Assembly (NCBI GenBank): GCA_947176075.1
Contig: CAMWPG010000011.1
Location: 1-32,817, forward strand
DNA: 32,817 nucleotides
From: an uncultured Ruminococcus sp.
GTDB taxonomy: Bacteria > Bacillota > Clostridia > Oscillospirales > Ruminococcaceae
Direction of reading: 5' to 3'
In this document: positions 1 through 9,446 of the stretch, piece after piece
Position numbering within the stretch: the first letter of the stretch is position 1
How the letters are laid out: the number at the start of each line of letters is the position of its first letter
Program-made: the position numbers and the translations under genes
Notes under the pieces: model-generated
Seen by the model: the letters and a program-made list of their open reading frames with translations, nothing else
Database searches by the model: none
What the model was told of the DNA's origin: nothing

Positions 1-113
1 TATCATAATAACATTTTTACATAAAAAATAAAAGAGCTTTTTGTAATGTTTCAAAAAAATTTTTGGCAGCAATTACATTTTCAAATAAGAAAGAAAAAAC
101 GGAGGTAAAAAAT

Positions 114-1412
114 ATGAAACTTGGCGGAATCAGGCTCAGGCACTGCAAGAATACAGAAGATTCACACAGCATCATATTGCCGCTGCCGGCAAAGGTACGA
201 ATACCTATGAGTATGCACATAGGTGCGCCATGCAGTCCTATTGTAAAAAAAGGTGATACTGTAACTGTTGGACAGAAAATAGGCGATACCGACGCTTTTA
301 TGTCTGCACCTATACACAGCAGCGTGTCCGGCAAGGTCATAAATATATGCGACTATCGTATGTCCAGCGGCAAAATTTGCAAGCTCGCAGAAATAGAAAC
401 AGACGGCGATCAAACTGTCTGTCCTGATATAAAGCCTCCTGAGATAAAGGACAAGGAGAGCTTTCTTAAAGCTATTCGTGAAAGCGGACTTACCGGCATG
501 GGCGGTGCAAGCTTCCCAGCTCATGTAAAGCTTGCATCAAAGCAAAATGTAGATACTCTCTGCATAAATGCCGCTGAATGCGAGCCTTACATAACCTCCG
601 ACTACAGACAAATGGTCGAAGCCCCGGAGGATGTAATAGACGGTATTCGAAATATACTCAGATATCTTTCAATACCACAGTGCATTATCGGCATAGAGAA
701 AAACAAACCTAAGGCGATAGAGCTTCTCACCGAAAAGGCAAAGCCATATCCGGAAATAAAAGTTATGACTCTTCCATGTACATACCCTCAGGGTGCAGAA
801 AAGGTTCTGATATATAATGCTCTTGGCAGAATAGTTATGGAGGGACAGCTTCCGGCAGATCAGGGAGTTATTGTTATGAATGTTTCCTCGGCTGCATTTG
901 TAAGCCGATATCTTAAAACCGGTATGCCTATGATATCCAGAATGTTGACTGTTGACGGAGACAATGTTATAGGTAAAAAGTGCAATGTAATAGCTCAGAT
1001 AGGTACTCCTGTCATAGATGTGTTAAAATTTGCAGAGTGCGATCTTGACAGAGCAGAAAGACTTCTCTATGGCGGTCCTATGATGGGTGTGAGCATAAGA
1101 GACATAAACGATCCTGTGCTAAAATCAAGCAACGCTATTCTTGCATTTAAGAAATACACATCAAAAAAAGCATCGCCGAAACCGTCGGCGTGCATTCATT
1201 GCGGAAGCTGTATAAAAGCTTGTCCGTTTCATCTTATGCCGCCTGATATATGCCGTTCCTATGAACGAAAGAACGTACAAGAGCTTGAGAGTCTTAAAGT
1301 AGCTCTATGTATGAACTGCGGCTGCTGCACTTATGTATGCCCTGCAAAAAGACCTGTTGCGGAGACAAATCAGCTTGCAAAATCTCTGCTTATGTCTAAG
1401 GGCAAAAAATAA
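114..1412 (+). CDS. rnfC: Electron transport complex subunit RnfC
   Basis: Protein MKLGGIRLRHCKN...; two CxxCxxCxxxCP Fe-S motifs (CIHCGSCIKACP, CMNCGCCTYVCP); GGAGG RBS before ATG 114; first gene of an rnfCDGEAB cluster. Confidence 0.95.
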   Translation: MKLGGIRLRHCKNTEDSHSIILPLPAKVRIPMSMHIGAPCSPIVKKGDTVTVGQKIGDTDAFMSAPIHSSVSGKVINICDYRMSSGKICKLAEIETDGDQTVCPDIKPPEIKDKESFLKAIRESGLTGMGGASFPAHVKLASKQNVDTLCINAAECEPYITSDYRQMVEAPEDVIDGIRNILRYLSIPQCIIGIEKNKPKAIELLTEKAKPYPEIKVMTLPCTYPQGAEKVLIYNALGRIVMEGQLPADQGVIVMNVSSAAFVSRYLKTGMPMISRMLTVDGDNVIGKKCNVIAQIGTPVIDVLKFAECDLDRAERLLYGGPMMGVSIRDINDPVLKSSNAILAFKKYTSKKASPKPSACIHCGSCIKACPFHLMPPDICRSYERKNVQELESLKVALCMNCGCCTYVCPAKRPVAETNQLAKSLLMSKGKK

Positions 1413-1429
1413 AAAGGATGTGAAAAAAC

Positions 1430-2422
1430 ATGAATATACTTACAGTATCACCATCACCGCACATAAAAAGCGGCATTACTACGCAAAAGATAATGCTCAC
1501 CGTTATAGCGGCTCTTATTCCTGCAATAATTTCCGGCACAATATTCTTCGGACCAAGAGCGCTGTTTATGGTTATATTCTGCGCATTAGTCAGCATGATA
1601 ACTGAAATAGTCTGTCGTGCCCTTATGAAAAAGGAAGGCACAGTATCCGACGGCAGCGCAATGTTGACAGGTGTGCTTCTTGCACTAAATTTACCTGTTA
1701 CACTGCCGCTGTGGCAAGCGGCAGTTGGATGTATCTTTGCCATCGCTGTCGTCAAGCAGCTTTTTGGAGGTCTTGGCTGCAATTTTGCAAACCCAGCGAT
1801 AACAGGACGAATATTCCTTTTGTTGTCTGTCGGCAGCGATATGACATCGTGGGCTGTGCCTTTCTATTATAAACATCTTCCGATGCTTGGATTATTTGAA
1901 GCATCGGGAAGTACAGCTCTTGACGGTATAACAGGCGCTACTCCTCTTGCATCAGGCAATGCAGAACTCACACAATTGTTCCTCGGCAATATCGGCGGAT
2001 GTATCGGTGAGACATCTGCCTTAGCGCTTCTCATAGGCGGTATTTTCCTTATTATATCAAAACTTATCTCTCCTGTAACACCATTTTCATATCTCGGCTC
2101 GCTTGCTGTTCTTACCTTTGCAAAAGTGCTGATAACAGGCGGAGATATGACAGAAGTCCCATATGCTCTTTTAAGCGGCGGCGTTATTTTAGGTGCATTC
2201 TTTATGGCTACAGATTATGTTACCTCTCCGATCACAGCAAAGGGCAAGCTTATATTTGGCATAGGCTGCGGCTTGACTACATTCATTATAAGAGAATTTG
2301 CAAGTATGCCGGAGGGATGCTCATTCTCGATCCTGCTAATGAATCTTCTTACACCATATATTGATCGACTGACTAAAACAAAACCTGTAGGAGCAAGATC
2401 TGCTTCAAAGGAGCGTGCATAA
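1430..2422 (+). CDS. rnfD: Electron transport complex subunit RnfD
   Basis: Polytopic membrane protein with DGITGATPLA flavin-attachment-like motif; position in rnf operon. Confidence 0.94.
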   Translation: MNILTVSPSPHIKSGITTQKIMLTVIAALIPAIISGTIFFGPRALFMVIFCALVSMITEIVCRALMKKEGTVSDGSAMLTGVLLALNLPVTLPLWQAAVGCIFAIAVVKQLFGGLGCNFANPAITGRIFLLLSVGSDMTSWAVPFYYKHLPMLGLFEASGSTALDGITGATPLASGNAELTQLFLGNIGGCIGETSALALLIGGIFLIISKLISPVTPFSYLGSLAVLTFAKVLITGGDMTEVPYALLSGGVILGAFFMATDYVTSPITAKGKLIFGIGCGLTTFIIREFASMPEGCSFSILLMNLLTPYIDRLTKTKPVGARSASKERA

Positions 2423-2423
2423 T

Positions 2424-2981
2424 ATGAAAAAAACAACAAACAGCTTTATGCCTCCCATAGTTCTTGCAATTGTATGCGCTGTATGCTGCGCATTGCTTGC
2501 ATTTGCAAACAGCATTACAAAGGACAAAATTGCAGCGGCTGAGAATGCAGCGGTTCAGGAAAGCCTCTCATCACTGCCGAACGCAGGAACATTTGAAGAG
2601 ATAACAGATTTCAATAAGCCTAAGCTGGAAAAAGTAAAAATAACAGCACTTTACAAAGATGAAAATAATCAGACAGCAGTTCTTGTGACAGCCGACGGAT
2701 ACAATAAGGGCGGTATTCAGGCAGCGGTCGGCATAGATAAAAACGGTGAAGTTACGGGTATATCATTTGTATCTGTTACAGAGACACCGGGACTTGGCAC
2801 TAAAATACAGTCAAATCCGGAGCTTATGGCAGATAAATTTAAAGGTATATCAAATATTGATGCTGCAAACGCACTTGACGGTATCACAGGCGCTACATTT
2901 TCATCAAAGGGACTTAAAAATGCCATAAAATGTGCGCTCCAGACATTTGAGCTTAATAAGGAGGCGATCCTGAATGAGTAA
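2424..2981 (+). CDS. rnfG: Electron transport complex subunit RnfG
   Basis: Single N-terminal TM, FMN-binding motif LDGITGATFSSKG; start MKKTTNS at 2424. Confidence 0.93.
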   Translation: MKKTTNSFMPPIVLAIVCAVCCALLAFANSITKDKIAAAENAAVQESLSSLPNAGTFEEITDFNKPKLEKVKITALYKDENNQTAVLVTADGYNKGGIQAAVGIDKNGEVTGISFVSVTETPGLGTKIQSNPELMADKFKGISNIDAANALDGITGATFSSKGLKNAIKCALQTFELNKEAILNE

Positions 2982-3639
2982 TATATCAACTCTTACTAAG
3001 GGTATTTTGAAAGAAAATCCTGTATTTGTATCGCTGCTGGGTATGTGCCCGACGCTGGCTGTTACCACTGGTGCATTCAATGGCATTGGCATGGGACTGT
3101 CAACAACATTTGTTCTCATATGCTCCAATCTTGTTATATGCCTGCTGAGAAAGCTTATCCCATCACAAGTAAAGCTTCCCTGCTATATCGTAATTATTGC
3201 AACCTTTGTCACACTTATACAATTCCTGCTTCACGGATTTGTGCCGTCGCTCTACACAAGCCTTGGTGCATTTCTGGAGCTTATTACTGTAAACTGTATA
3301 ATACTTGGCAGAGCAGAAATGTTTGCAAGCAAAAATAAGCCCTTTGCTTCTGTACTCGACGGTATAGGTATGGGTCTTGGTTTTACTCTGGCGCTTTTCC
3401 TTATGGGAAGCGTTCGTGAAATATTCGGCTCAGGCACATGGCTTGGCATAATTATTCCCGGTATGACAGGTCATACAATGTCTCTGTTCATTATGCCGGC
3501 TGGAGGTTTCTTTGTACTTGGTATACTTATTGCAGTGGTATCAAAGCTTTCTAAACGCAAGCCGCCGAAAAAGCTCGGCTGTGCAAATTGCCCGAATGCT
3601 TCTGCCTGCAATGCAAAATGTGAGGAGGCTTCATCATGA
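2974..3639 (+). CDS. rnfE: Electron transport complex subunit RnfE
   Basis: RnfE/NqrD-like polytopic protein; overlaps rnfG end; Cys-rich C-terminal tail. Confidence 0.92.
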   Translation: MSNISTLTKGILKENPVFVSLLGMCPTLAVTTGAFNGIGMGLSTTFVLICSNLVICLLRKLIPSQVKLPCYIVIIATFVTLIQFLLHGFVPSLYTSLGAFLELITVNCIILGRAEMFASKNKPFASVLDGIGMGLGFTLALFLMGSVREIFGSGTWLGIIIPGMTGHTMSLFIMPAGGFFVLGILIAVVSKLSKRKPPKKLGCANCPNASACNAKCEEASS

Positions 3640-4220
3640 ATACGATCATAGGAATTATAATTGCGGCAGTGCTTACAAATAACTTTGTACTTTCAAAGTT
3701 CTACGGCTGCTGTCCTTTTCTTGGAGTATCCAAACGAGTAGATTCAAGCATCGGCATGGGTGCAGCTGTAATATTTGTCATGATATGCGCCTCCCTTGTT
3801 ACATATCCGATATACTATTTTCTGCTGCTGCCTTTGGAGCTTACATATCTGCGTACCGTTGCATTTATTTTTGTAATAGCAGTATTTGTACAGCTTCTGG
3901 AAATCGTTATAAAGAAGTTAATGCCTCCGCTTTATAAGACCTTGGGCGTATATCTTCCGCTTATTACTACAAACTGCGCTGTACTGGGTGTTACGATCAT
4001 GAACATAGATGAAAGCTATACATTCTTTGAATCTATAGTAAATTCTTTATTCTCAGGAATAGGCTTTGCACTGGCAATGGTCATATTCTCCGGTGTACGC
4101 TCTCGTGTTGACGATGCAGACAGTGAAACTCCTGAAATGTTCCGTGGAATACCTGCTACTCTCGTTGCCGCTGCTATCGTTTCAATGAGCTTTTTAGGCT
4201 TCGGCGGACTGGGTCAGTAA
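3636..4220 (+). CDS. rnfA: Electron transport complex subunit RnfA
   Basis: NNFVLSKFYGCCPFLGVSK N-terminus typical of RnfA/NqrE; overlaps rnfE stop. Confidence 0.94.
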   Translation: MNTIIGIIIAAVLTNNFVLSKFYGCCPFLGVSKRVDSSIGMGAAVIFVMICASLVTYPIYYFLLLPLELTYLRTVAFIFVIAVFVQLLEIVIKKLMPPLYKTLGVYLPLITTNCAVLGVTIMNIDESYTFFESIVNSLFSGIGFALAMVIFSGVRSRVDDADSETPEMFRGIPATLVAAAIVSMSFLGFGGLGQ

Positions 4221-4232
4221 GGAGGTAAGATT

Positions 4233-5021
4233 ATGGAAAGCTATATTTATCCCATTGTGATATTTATAATTATGGGCATTATATTCGGTGCACTTCTAAC
4301 GATCCTGTCAAAGGTTTTCGCCGTTAAGAGCGATCCTCGTACTGAAAATATAAGTGAAAGTCTGCCCGGTGCAAACTGCGGCGGCTGTGGATTTGCAGGC
4401 TGTGCAGACTATGCAGATGCTATTGTTACAAAAGGAGCACCTATGAACCTGTGTGCTCCGGGCGGAAATGCGGCAGCTTCTGCCATAGGAAAAATAATGG
4501 GCGCTGAGGTATCTGCATCAGACAGAAAAACGCCTGTTATTCATTGCAACGGCAGCTGTGAGAAAAGTCCAAACGTATTCAGTTTCGATGGAATACAGTC
4601 CTGCGTTTCTGCTAAGCGTTTCTATGGCGGAACAGGTTCATGTATGCACGGCTGCTTAGGTCTGGGTGACTGCGCTTCTGTTTGCCCTAAAGGCTGCATA
4701 AGCATAAAAAATGGTATTGCTGCTATATGTACAGAGGAATGCATCTCCTGCGGAAAGTGTATCTCCGTATGTCCAAATGGCCTTATAGAACTAAGAAGCA
4801 CAAAGAAAAAGGTAGATGTGCTTTGCTCATCAAAGGATATGGGTGCAACTGCTGTAAAGGCTTGCAAAAATTCCTGTATAGGCTGCGGAAAATGCGTAAA
4901 AGCCTGCAAACTGGGAGCGATTGAGATAAAAGACTTTCACGCTGTCATTGATTATGACAAATGCGTCTCATGCGGTCTTTGTGTAAAGGAATGTCCAAGA
5001 AACTGCATCACCAAAAGATAA
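4233..5021 (+). CDS. rnfB: Electron transport complex subunit RnfB (multi-cluster ferredoxin-like)
   Basis: N-terminal TM, PGANCGGCGFAGC Fe-S motif, several C-terminal 4Fe-4S motifs; GGAGG RBS. Confidence 0.94.
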   Translation: MESYIYPIVIFIIMGIIFGALLTILSKVFAVKSDPRTENISESLPGANCGGCGFAGCADYADAIVTKGAPMNLCAPGGNAAASAIGKIMGAEVSASDRKTPVIHCNGSCEKSPNVFSFDGIQSCVSAKRFYGGTGSCMHGCLGLGDCASVCPKGCISIKNGIAAICTEECISCGKCISVCPNGLIELRSTKKKVDVLCSSKDMGATAVKACKNSCIGCGKCVKACKLGAIEIKDFHAVIDYDKCVSCGLCVKECPRNCITKR

Positions 5022-5032
5022 AAAAACATAAA

Positions 5033-5079
5033 AAAAGGCTTTCTGCAAATGACCTTAAAGGACACGCAGAAAGCCTTTT
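5033..5079. terminator. Bidirectional intrinsic terminator between rnfB and the convergent lipoprotein gene
   Basis: aaaaggctttctgc ... gcagaaagcctttt perfect stem with flanking A and T tracts. Confidence 0.9.
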
Positions 5080-5085
5080 GTTTTT

Positions 5086-5523
5086 TTATTTTTCATTGGT
5101 AAATGTGAGCTTACCGTAAACATCTCTTACCTTGGCTTCATCTTTAAGACTCGCCATAATTACACCTGTATCTGAATCAGGAACCATCAGAAGTATATTT
5201 CTCTCAGTTCCTGCCTGACCGTCAAATTCATATAAAATATATCCGTCAGATTCAAGTATCTTGCCTGTCTGCTCTATTGCCTTTTCGTACTGAGAGTACA
5301 TATCGGTGGTAAGAAATATTCCTTCTACAACTTTATCATCATTTTCCTCAACTATAAAATGACTTCCGTCTGCCTTAAGCTTATAAGCATTTTCAGTTGT
5401 ATCAAGCTGTACATTTATGCTGTCGCCTGTTTCTACATTAAATGTCAATGCCATCTGGGTATTGCTCTTGCAGCCCGTAAGCATAAGACTCAAAGCAAAA
5501 AGTGATGCTATTCCCTTCTTCAT
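5086..5523 (-). CDS. Small putative lipoprotein of unknown function
   Basis: Signal peptide with lipobox LTGC; 145 aa. Confidence 0.75.
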   Translation of the reverse strand: MKKGIASLFALSLMLTGCKSNTQMALTFNVETGDSINVQLDTTENAYKLKADGSHFIVEENDDKVVEGIFLTTDMYSQYEKAIEQTGKILESDGYILYEFDGQAGTERNILLMVPDSDTGVIMASLKDEAKVRDVYGKLTFTNEK

Positions 5524-5588
5524 TTAATACTCCCTTTTATTCATAAAATATTTTAAATGCCAAATAAATTGGTCATTCACTATAACTT

Positions 5589-6863
5589 TTATCCTAACAG
5601 CTTTTCTGCTGCTGCCAGCTTTGCACTGCATACGAATACGTTCATAGCCTTCTGAAGCTCTTCCTCAGTCGGGAATGTAGGAGAAAGTCTGATGTTTTCA
5701 TCCATTGGATCTTTTCCGCATGGGAATGATGCACCAGCACCGGTCAGAACAACGCCTGCTTCCTTACACAGATCTACAATTCTCTTTGCACAGCCAGTCT
5801 GATTAAATGAGATAAAATATCCGCCCTTAGGGTCAGACCAGTTTGCTATATCAAGATCTTTAAGTTCTCTTTCCAGAGTATTTTCTACGATCGCAAACTT
5901 AGGCGCTATAAGCTCCTTATGCTTTTTCATATGTTCAACAAGATTTTCAAATTTACCGCCGAAAAATCTCAGATGTCTCAGCTGATTTATCTTATCAAAT
6001 CCTATTGTTGCAAAACCAAGTGACTTTTTAAGGCTTGCAATATTTTTGCTGCTTGCAGCCATAACCGCAACACCGGCGCCCGGAAAAGTGATCTTTGAAG
6101 TGGAAGCAAACATATAACAAATGTCCTCATTACCTGCCTTTTTCGCTTCTTCAAGAAGATTTGCCTGAACAGGAGGATTGTCAACCAGATGGTGTACGCA
6201 ATATGCATTATCCCAGAAAATACGGAAATCCTCTGCCTTTGGCTTCAGCGCTGCAAAGCGCTTTACGACTTCATCGCTGTATATAACGCCGCCCGGATTT
6301 GAATACATAGGCACACACCATATACCCTTTATGCTGTCATCCTCTGCTACAAGCTTTTCAATCATATCCATATCAGGACCATCTTCGCCCATAGGTATAT
6401 TTAACATTTCCATTCCGAAATATTCACTTACTGCAAAATGGCGGTCATAACCCGGCACAGGACACAAAAACTTCACCTTAGGAAGCTGACTCCACGGCTT
6501 GCTTCCCAGAACGCCGTTAGTCATTGCAACAGACATTGCCCAATACATTATATTCAGACTTGAGTTGCCATAAACAATAACCTCTTCCGGTGATGTACCC
6601 AGCATATTTGAGAAAAACTCCTTAGCCTCAGGTATACCGTCAAGCACACCGTAATTACGGCAATCAAGACCATTATCTGTTTTATAATCTTCACGCTTCA
6701 AACAGTCCATAATATCCATACTCAGCTCAAGCTGCTTTGGAGAGGGCTTGCCTCTTGACATATCCAGCTTTAAATTTTCTGCCTGAAAGTCTGCATACTG
6801 TGCCTTACAATCTGACAGGAACTGCTCCAGCTCTTCCTTGCTCATTTCTGATAACTTCATAAC
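5589..6863 (-). CDS. Aminotransferase class I-like (PF12897-type aspartate aminotransferase family)
   Basis: MKLSEMSKEELEQFLSDCKAQYADFQAENLKLDMSRGKPSPKQLELS; PLP-binding STSKITFPGAG; start choice 6863 vs 6881 uncertain. Confidence 0.85.
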   Translation of the reverse strand, partial: VMKLSEMSKEELEQFLSDCKAQYADFQAENLKLDMSRGKPSPKQLELSMDIMDCLKREDYKTDNGLDCRNYGVLDGIPEAKEFFSNMLGTSPEEVIVYGNSSLNIMYWAMSVAMTNGVLGSKPWSQLPKVKFLCPVPGYDRHFAVSEYFGMEMLNIPMGEDGPDMDMIEKLVAEDDSIKGIWCVPMYSNPGGVIYSDEVVKRFAALKPKAEDFRIFWDNAYCVHHLVDNPPVQANLLEEAKKAGNEDICYMFASTSKITFPGAGVAVMAASSKNIASLKKSLGFATIGFDKINQLRHLRFFGGKFENLVEHMKKHKELIAPKFAIVENTLERELKDLDIANWSDPKGGYFISFNQTGCAKRIVDLCKEAGVVLTGAGASFPCGKDPMDENIRLSPTFPTEEELQKAMNVFVCSAKLAAAEKLLG

Positions 6864-7027
6864 AATTACATCGGATCCCAAAACGGACCCTACTCCTTTC
6901 GTCTTTTTCTCATTTTATATTTTATATTATCTTATAAAATGATATACTCTGAATTCTATTATAGCATATCTTCCAGTGAAGTGCAAGTGTTCACGGGTAA
7001 AATACACAGAAAATTTATGAGATTTTA

Positions 7028-7183
7028 TAGTAAGCCTACTTGAAATTAGAACAAAAGGAACTGAATAAAAATTTTTCATAGCAAGGCGTAGAAGGAAAGC
7101 GTGCTGTTGCACGGTGACGACGACAACACAGCTATGGAAAATTTTTATCAGTGAACTTGTTTTGATTTCAAGTAGGCTTACTA
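7028..7183. mobile_element. MITE-like element: 156 bp, about 55-bp imperfect terminal inverted repeats, flanked by TA
   Basis: Left arm TAGTAAGCCTACTTGAAATTAGAACAAAAGGAACTGAATAAAAATTTTTCATAGC; reverse complement of the right arm TAGTAAGCCTACTTGAAATCAAAACAAGTTCACTGATAAAAATTTTCCATAGC; TA on both sides (7026-7027, 7184-7185). Confidence 0.8.
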
Positions 7184-7187
7184 TACT

Positions 7188-8378
7188 TCACATAATCTTG
7201 AACATTCCTCTTAAAACAGCATAAAAGCATCCACAAATAAATCTATGATCGTCAGTTATATCACAGATATTAAGTTCAGTGCAAACCGCACTGCCAAACT
7301 TACACTTATAATGCTCCCTAAGTTCATTAAGCTGCTGCTTTGTAAAGTCAAATTTATAAAAGTAAATATTATTTGCACCGCTGATAACAACTGCATTATT
7401 CATAAGAATACATAGTTCATCAAGCAGCTCTTCCCTAAGAACTTTCAGAGGTTCATCTCCAAGGCTTACTGCAGTCATTATCCGAGCAATACTCACACCT
7501 CTTATATCTCCTGCCGTTATTTTGTAAAGCGCAGGGGTCTTACTTTTGCTATAAATGCCTGTCGCTTTTCTGCATATTCCTGTGCGAGTAAGCTCTGTTC
7601 CTGCAATGCCCTGCGAGTTTATATAGAGCGAATTTATATTTACTGTATCCGTCAATTTTTCAAACACCGACGGCATATTTAAAATACTATTCAGATAAAT
7701 ATTTTCATCATCAGAATAAAGGAAAACACTCTTGTTCTGTTTGCAGGTACGTTTGTGCTGACCCCAACAAAAGGCAGAAAACTGAGAAAGAGCATCTCCC
7801 ACAAAAACCGGAATCCCCATTCTTTCATAAAAGGCTTTCTGCAACTTATCAAAGTACTGTCTATCATTTTCCGCATCTTTAAGAATACAGTCCGGCATAT
7901 CAGGCATTAACCCTATGCCAATACCGGTTATCTGTTTTTCTTTAAGGCAGCTATTTTGAAGTATACGCCTTATCGCCGCTTCTGCTGCCTCTGCAAGCTC
8001 ATAGGAGGATATATCATTCATTATACTGAAATTTTCCTTTTCCAGAATATCTCCATTTATATTTGCAAGACCTACGGATACATTATACCTGTCAATATAT
8101 ATTCCCATCTGAAAGCATGTGTCGGTGCTTATATCCAAAAGAATTTTTCGTCTTCCTTTGCTGCTGCTATATTCATCATAAACATTACTTTTTCCGATCT
8201 CTACGAGAAGTCCGTCTGCGATCATTTCATTTGTTATTAAAGTTATCGCAGCACGTGTTATACAAAGCCTGCTTGCAATATCTGCTCTTGAAATCGGTCC
8301 GAATTCCCATATTGTACGCATTACCTGCGCTCTGTTTATTTCTTTCAAATCAGATTTGCTTATTCCATACTCAAGCAT
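7188..8378 (-). CDS. ROK-family transcriptional regulator
   Basis: N-terminal winged HTH (NRAQVMRTIWEFGPISRADIASRLCITRAAITLITNEMIADGLLVE) followed by ROK-like domain (MGIYIDRYNVSVGLANINGDIL, GIGIGLMPD). Confidence 0.8.
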   Translation of the reverse strand: MLEYGISKSDLKEINRAQVMRTIWEFGPISRADIASRLCITRAAITLITNEMIADGLLVEIGKSNVYDEYSSSKGRRKILLDISTDTCFQMGIYIDRYNVSVGLANINGDILEKENFSIMNDISSYELAEAAEAAIRRILQNSCLKEKQITGIGIGLMPDMPDCILKDAENDRQYFDKLQKAFYERMGIPVFVGDALSQFSAFCWGQHKRTCKQNKSVFLYSDDENIYLNSILNMPSVFEKLTDTVNINSLYINSQGIAGTELTRTGICRKATGIYSKSKTPALYKITAGDIRGVSIARIMTAVSLGDEPLKVLREELLDELCILMNNAVVISGANNIYFYKFDFTKQQLNELREHYKCKFGSAVCTELNICDITDDHRFICGCFYAVLRGMFKIM

Positions 8379-8416
8379 TACTTTTCCCTTTTTACCCTTT
8401 TCATAATAACAATGCT

Positions 8417-9352
8417 TTATCCTACCATTTCAAGTAAAAATGTAAAAAGCTTCACCATAATCGGAAGAGTTCCGACTGACAGTATCGTAGTCATTGCGAA
8501 TATCTGAGAGGCATATGTATCGCATAATCCAAGCTTCTGGCATTGAAGGGTACACATAGCTGCTGACGGTGCAGATACAAGAATAAGAACGACTATACGA
8601 ACCTCTTCGGAAATAAATCCGCAGAAAAGACACATGATAAGCGTTATCAACGGCAGAATGAGAAGCTTCACAAAAGATACAAGATACACACGTGGATTTT
8701 TGAGTGCTTCCAATATATTTGCCTGTGCAACGCTTACACCCGATGCGATCATAGCCAGCGGCGTATTAAGGTCTGCAATAAAATTCATAGTGTCTGTAAT
8801 TACAGATGGAAGCCTCAATTGCGTAAAATAGAAAACAAGCCCTATAGCTATAGCGATTATAGTTGGCGAACGCAGCACCTTTAAAAGAACCTTCATATCG
8901 CTTTTGCCTGTAAGCAGCATTATTCCGTGCGTCCATGAGAAAAAGAAAAATACTGTCAGGAAAGCCGTTACATAAAGAACTCCCTGTGCCCCGAAAAGTG
9001 CGCTGGCAAGAGGGATACCCATAAAGCCGCAGTTACTGTAAATTGCTGAAAATCGCTCTATAGCAGTTTCCCTGCCTTCTTTATTCCGAAGCAACAGTAT
9101 TGCCACGGAAATCGTAAGAATATATGAAACCGCTGCTAAGGCAAATGTCCATAAAAGATTAATCATAAGTTCACTGCTGTATTTCACATCCATATAAGCA
9201 TGAACTACAATAACAGGCGTAACTATTTCAAGCACAACGGCAGAAAGCTGTCTGCCACCTTCACGTGAAACTATTTTAAGCCGATAAGCAAGAATTCCTA
9301 CCATAATAAGAAGCAGCATAATAACTGCCTGATTTGCAATTATCCCTGTCAT
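8417..9352 (-). CDS. AEC (auxin efflux carrier) family transporter
   Basis: About 10 TM segments, N-terminal MLLLIMVGILAYRLKIVSREGGRQLSAVVLEIVTPVIVVHAY, GVSVAQANI; GGAGGG RBS before ATG 9352. Confidence 0.85.
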   Translation of the reverse strand: MTGIIANQAVIMLLLIMVGILAYRLKIVSREGGRQLSAVVLEIVTPVIVVHAYMDVKYSSELMINLLWTFALAAVSYILTISVAILLLRNKEGRETAIERFSAIYSNCGFMGIPLASALFGAQGVLYVTAFLTVFFFFSWTHGIMLLTGKSDMKVLLKVLRSPTIIAIAIGLVFYFTQLRLPSVITDTMNFIADLNTPLAMIASGVSVAQANILEALKNPRVYLVSFVKLLILPLITLIMCLFCGFISEEVRIVVLILVSAPSAAMCTLQCQKLGLCDTYASQIFAMTTILSVGTLPIMVKLFTFLLEMVG

Positions 9353-9446
9353 TATTTTCCCTCCACAAAGCCGCCTATCCACATAAGCAGACAGGCGGCA
9401 AACTTCAAACATATTATGGCAGATTTTTTTTAAATATTCTACGTTT

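Noticed and set aside
162-524. Minus-strand ORFs overlapping rnfC and other rnf genes
   Set aside because: Antisense to clearly conserved Rnf subunits, no family recognised.
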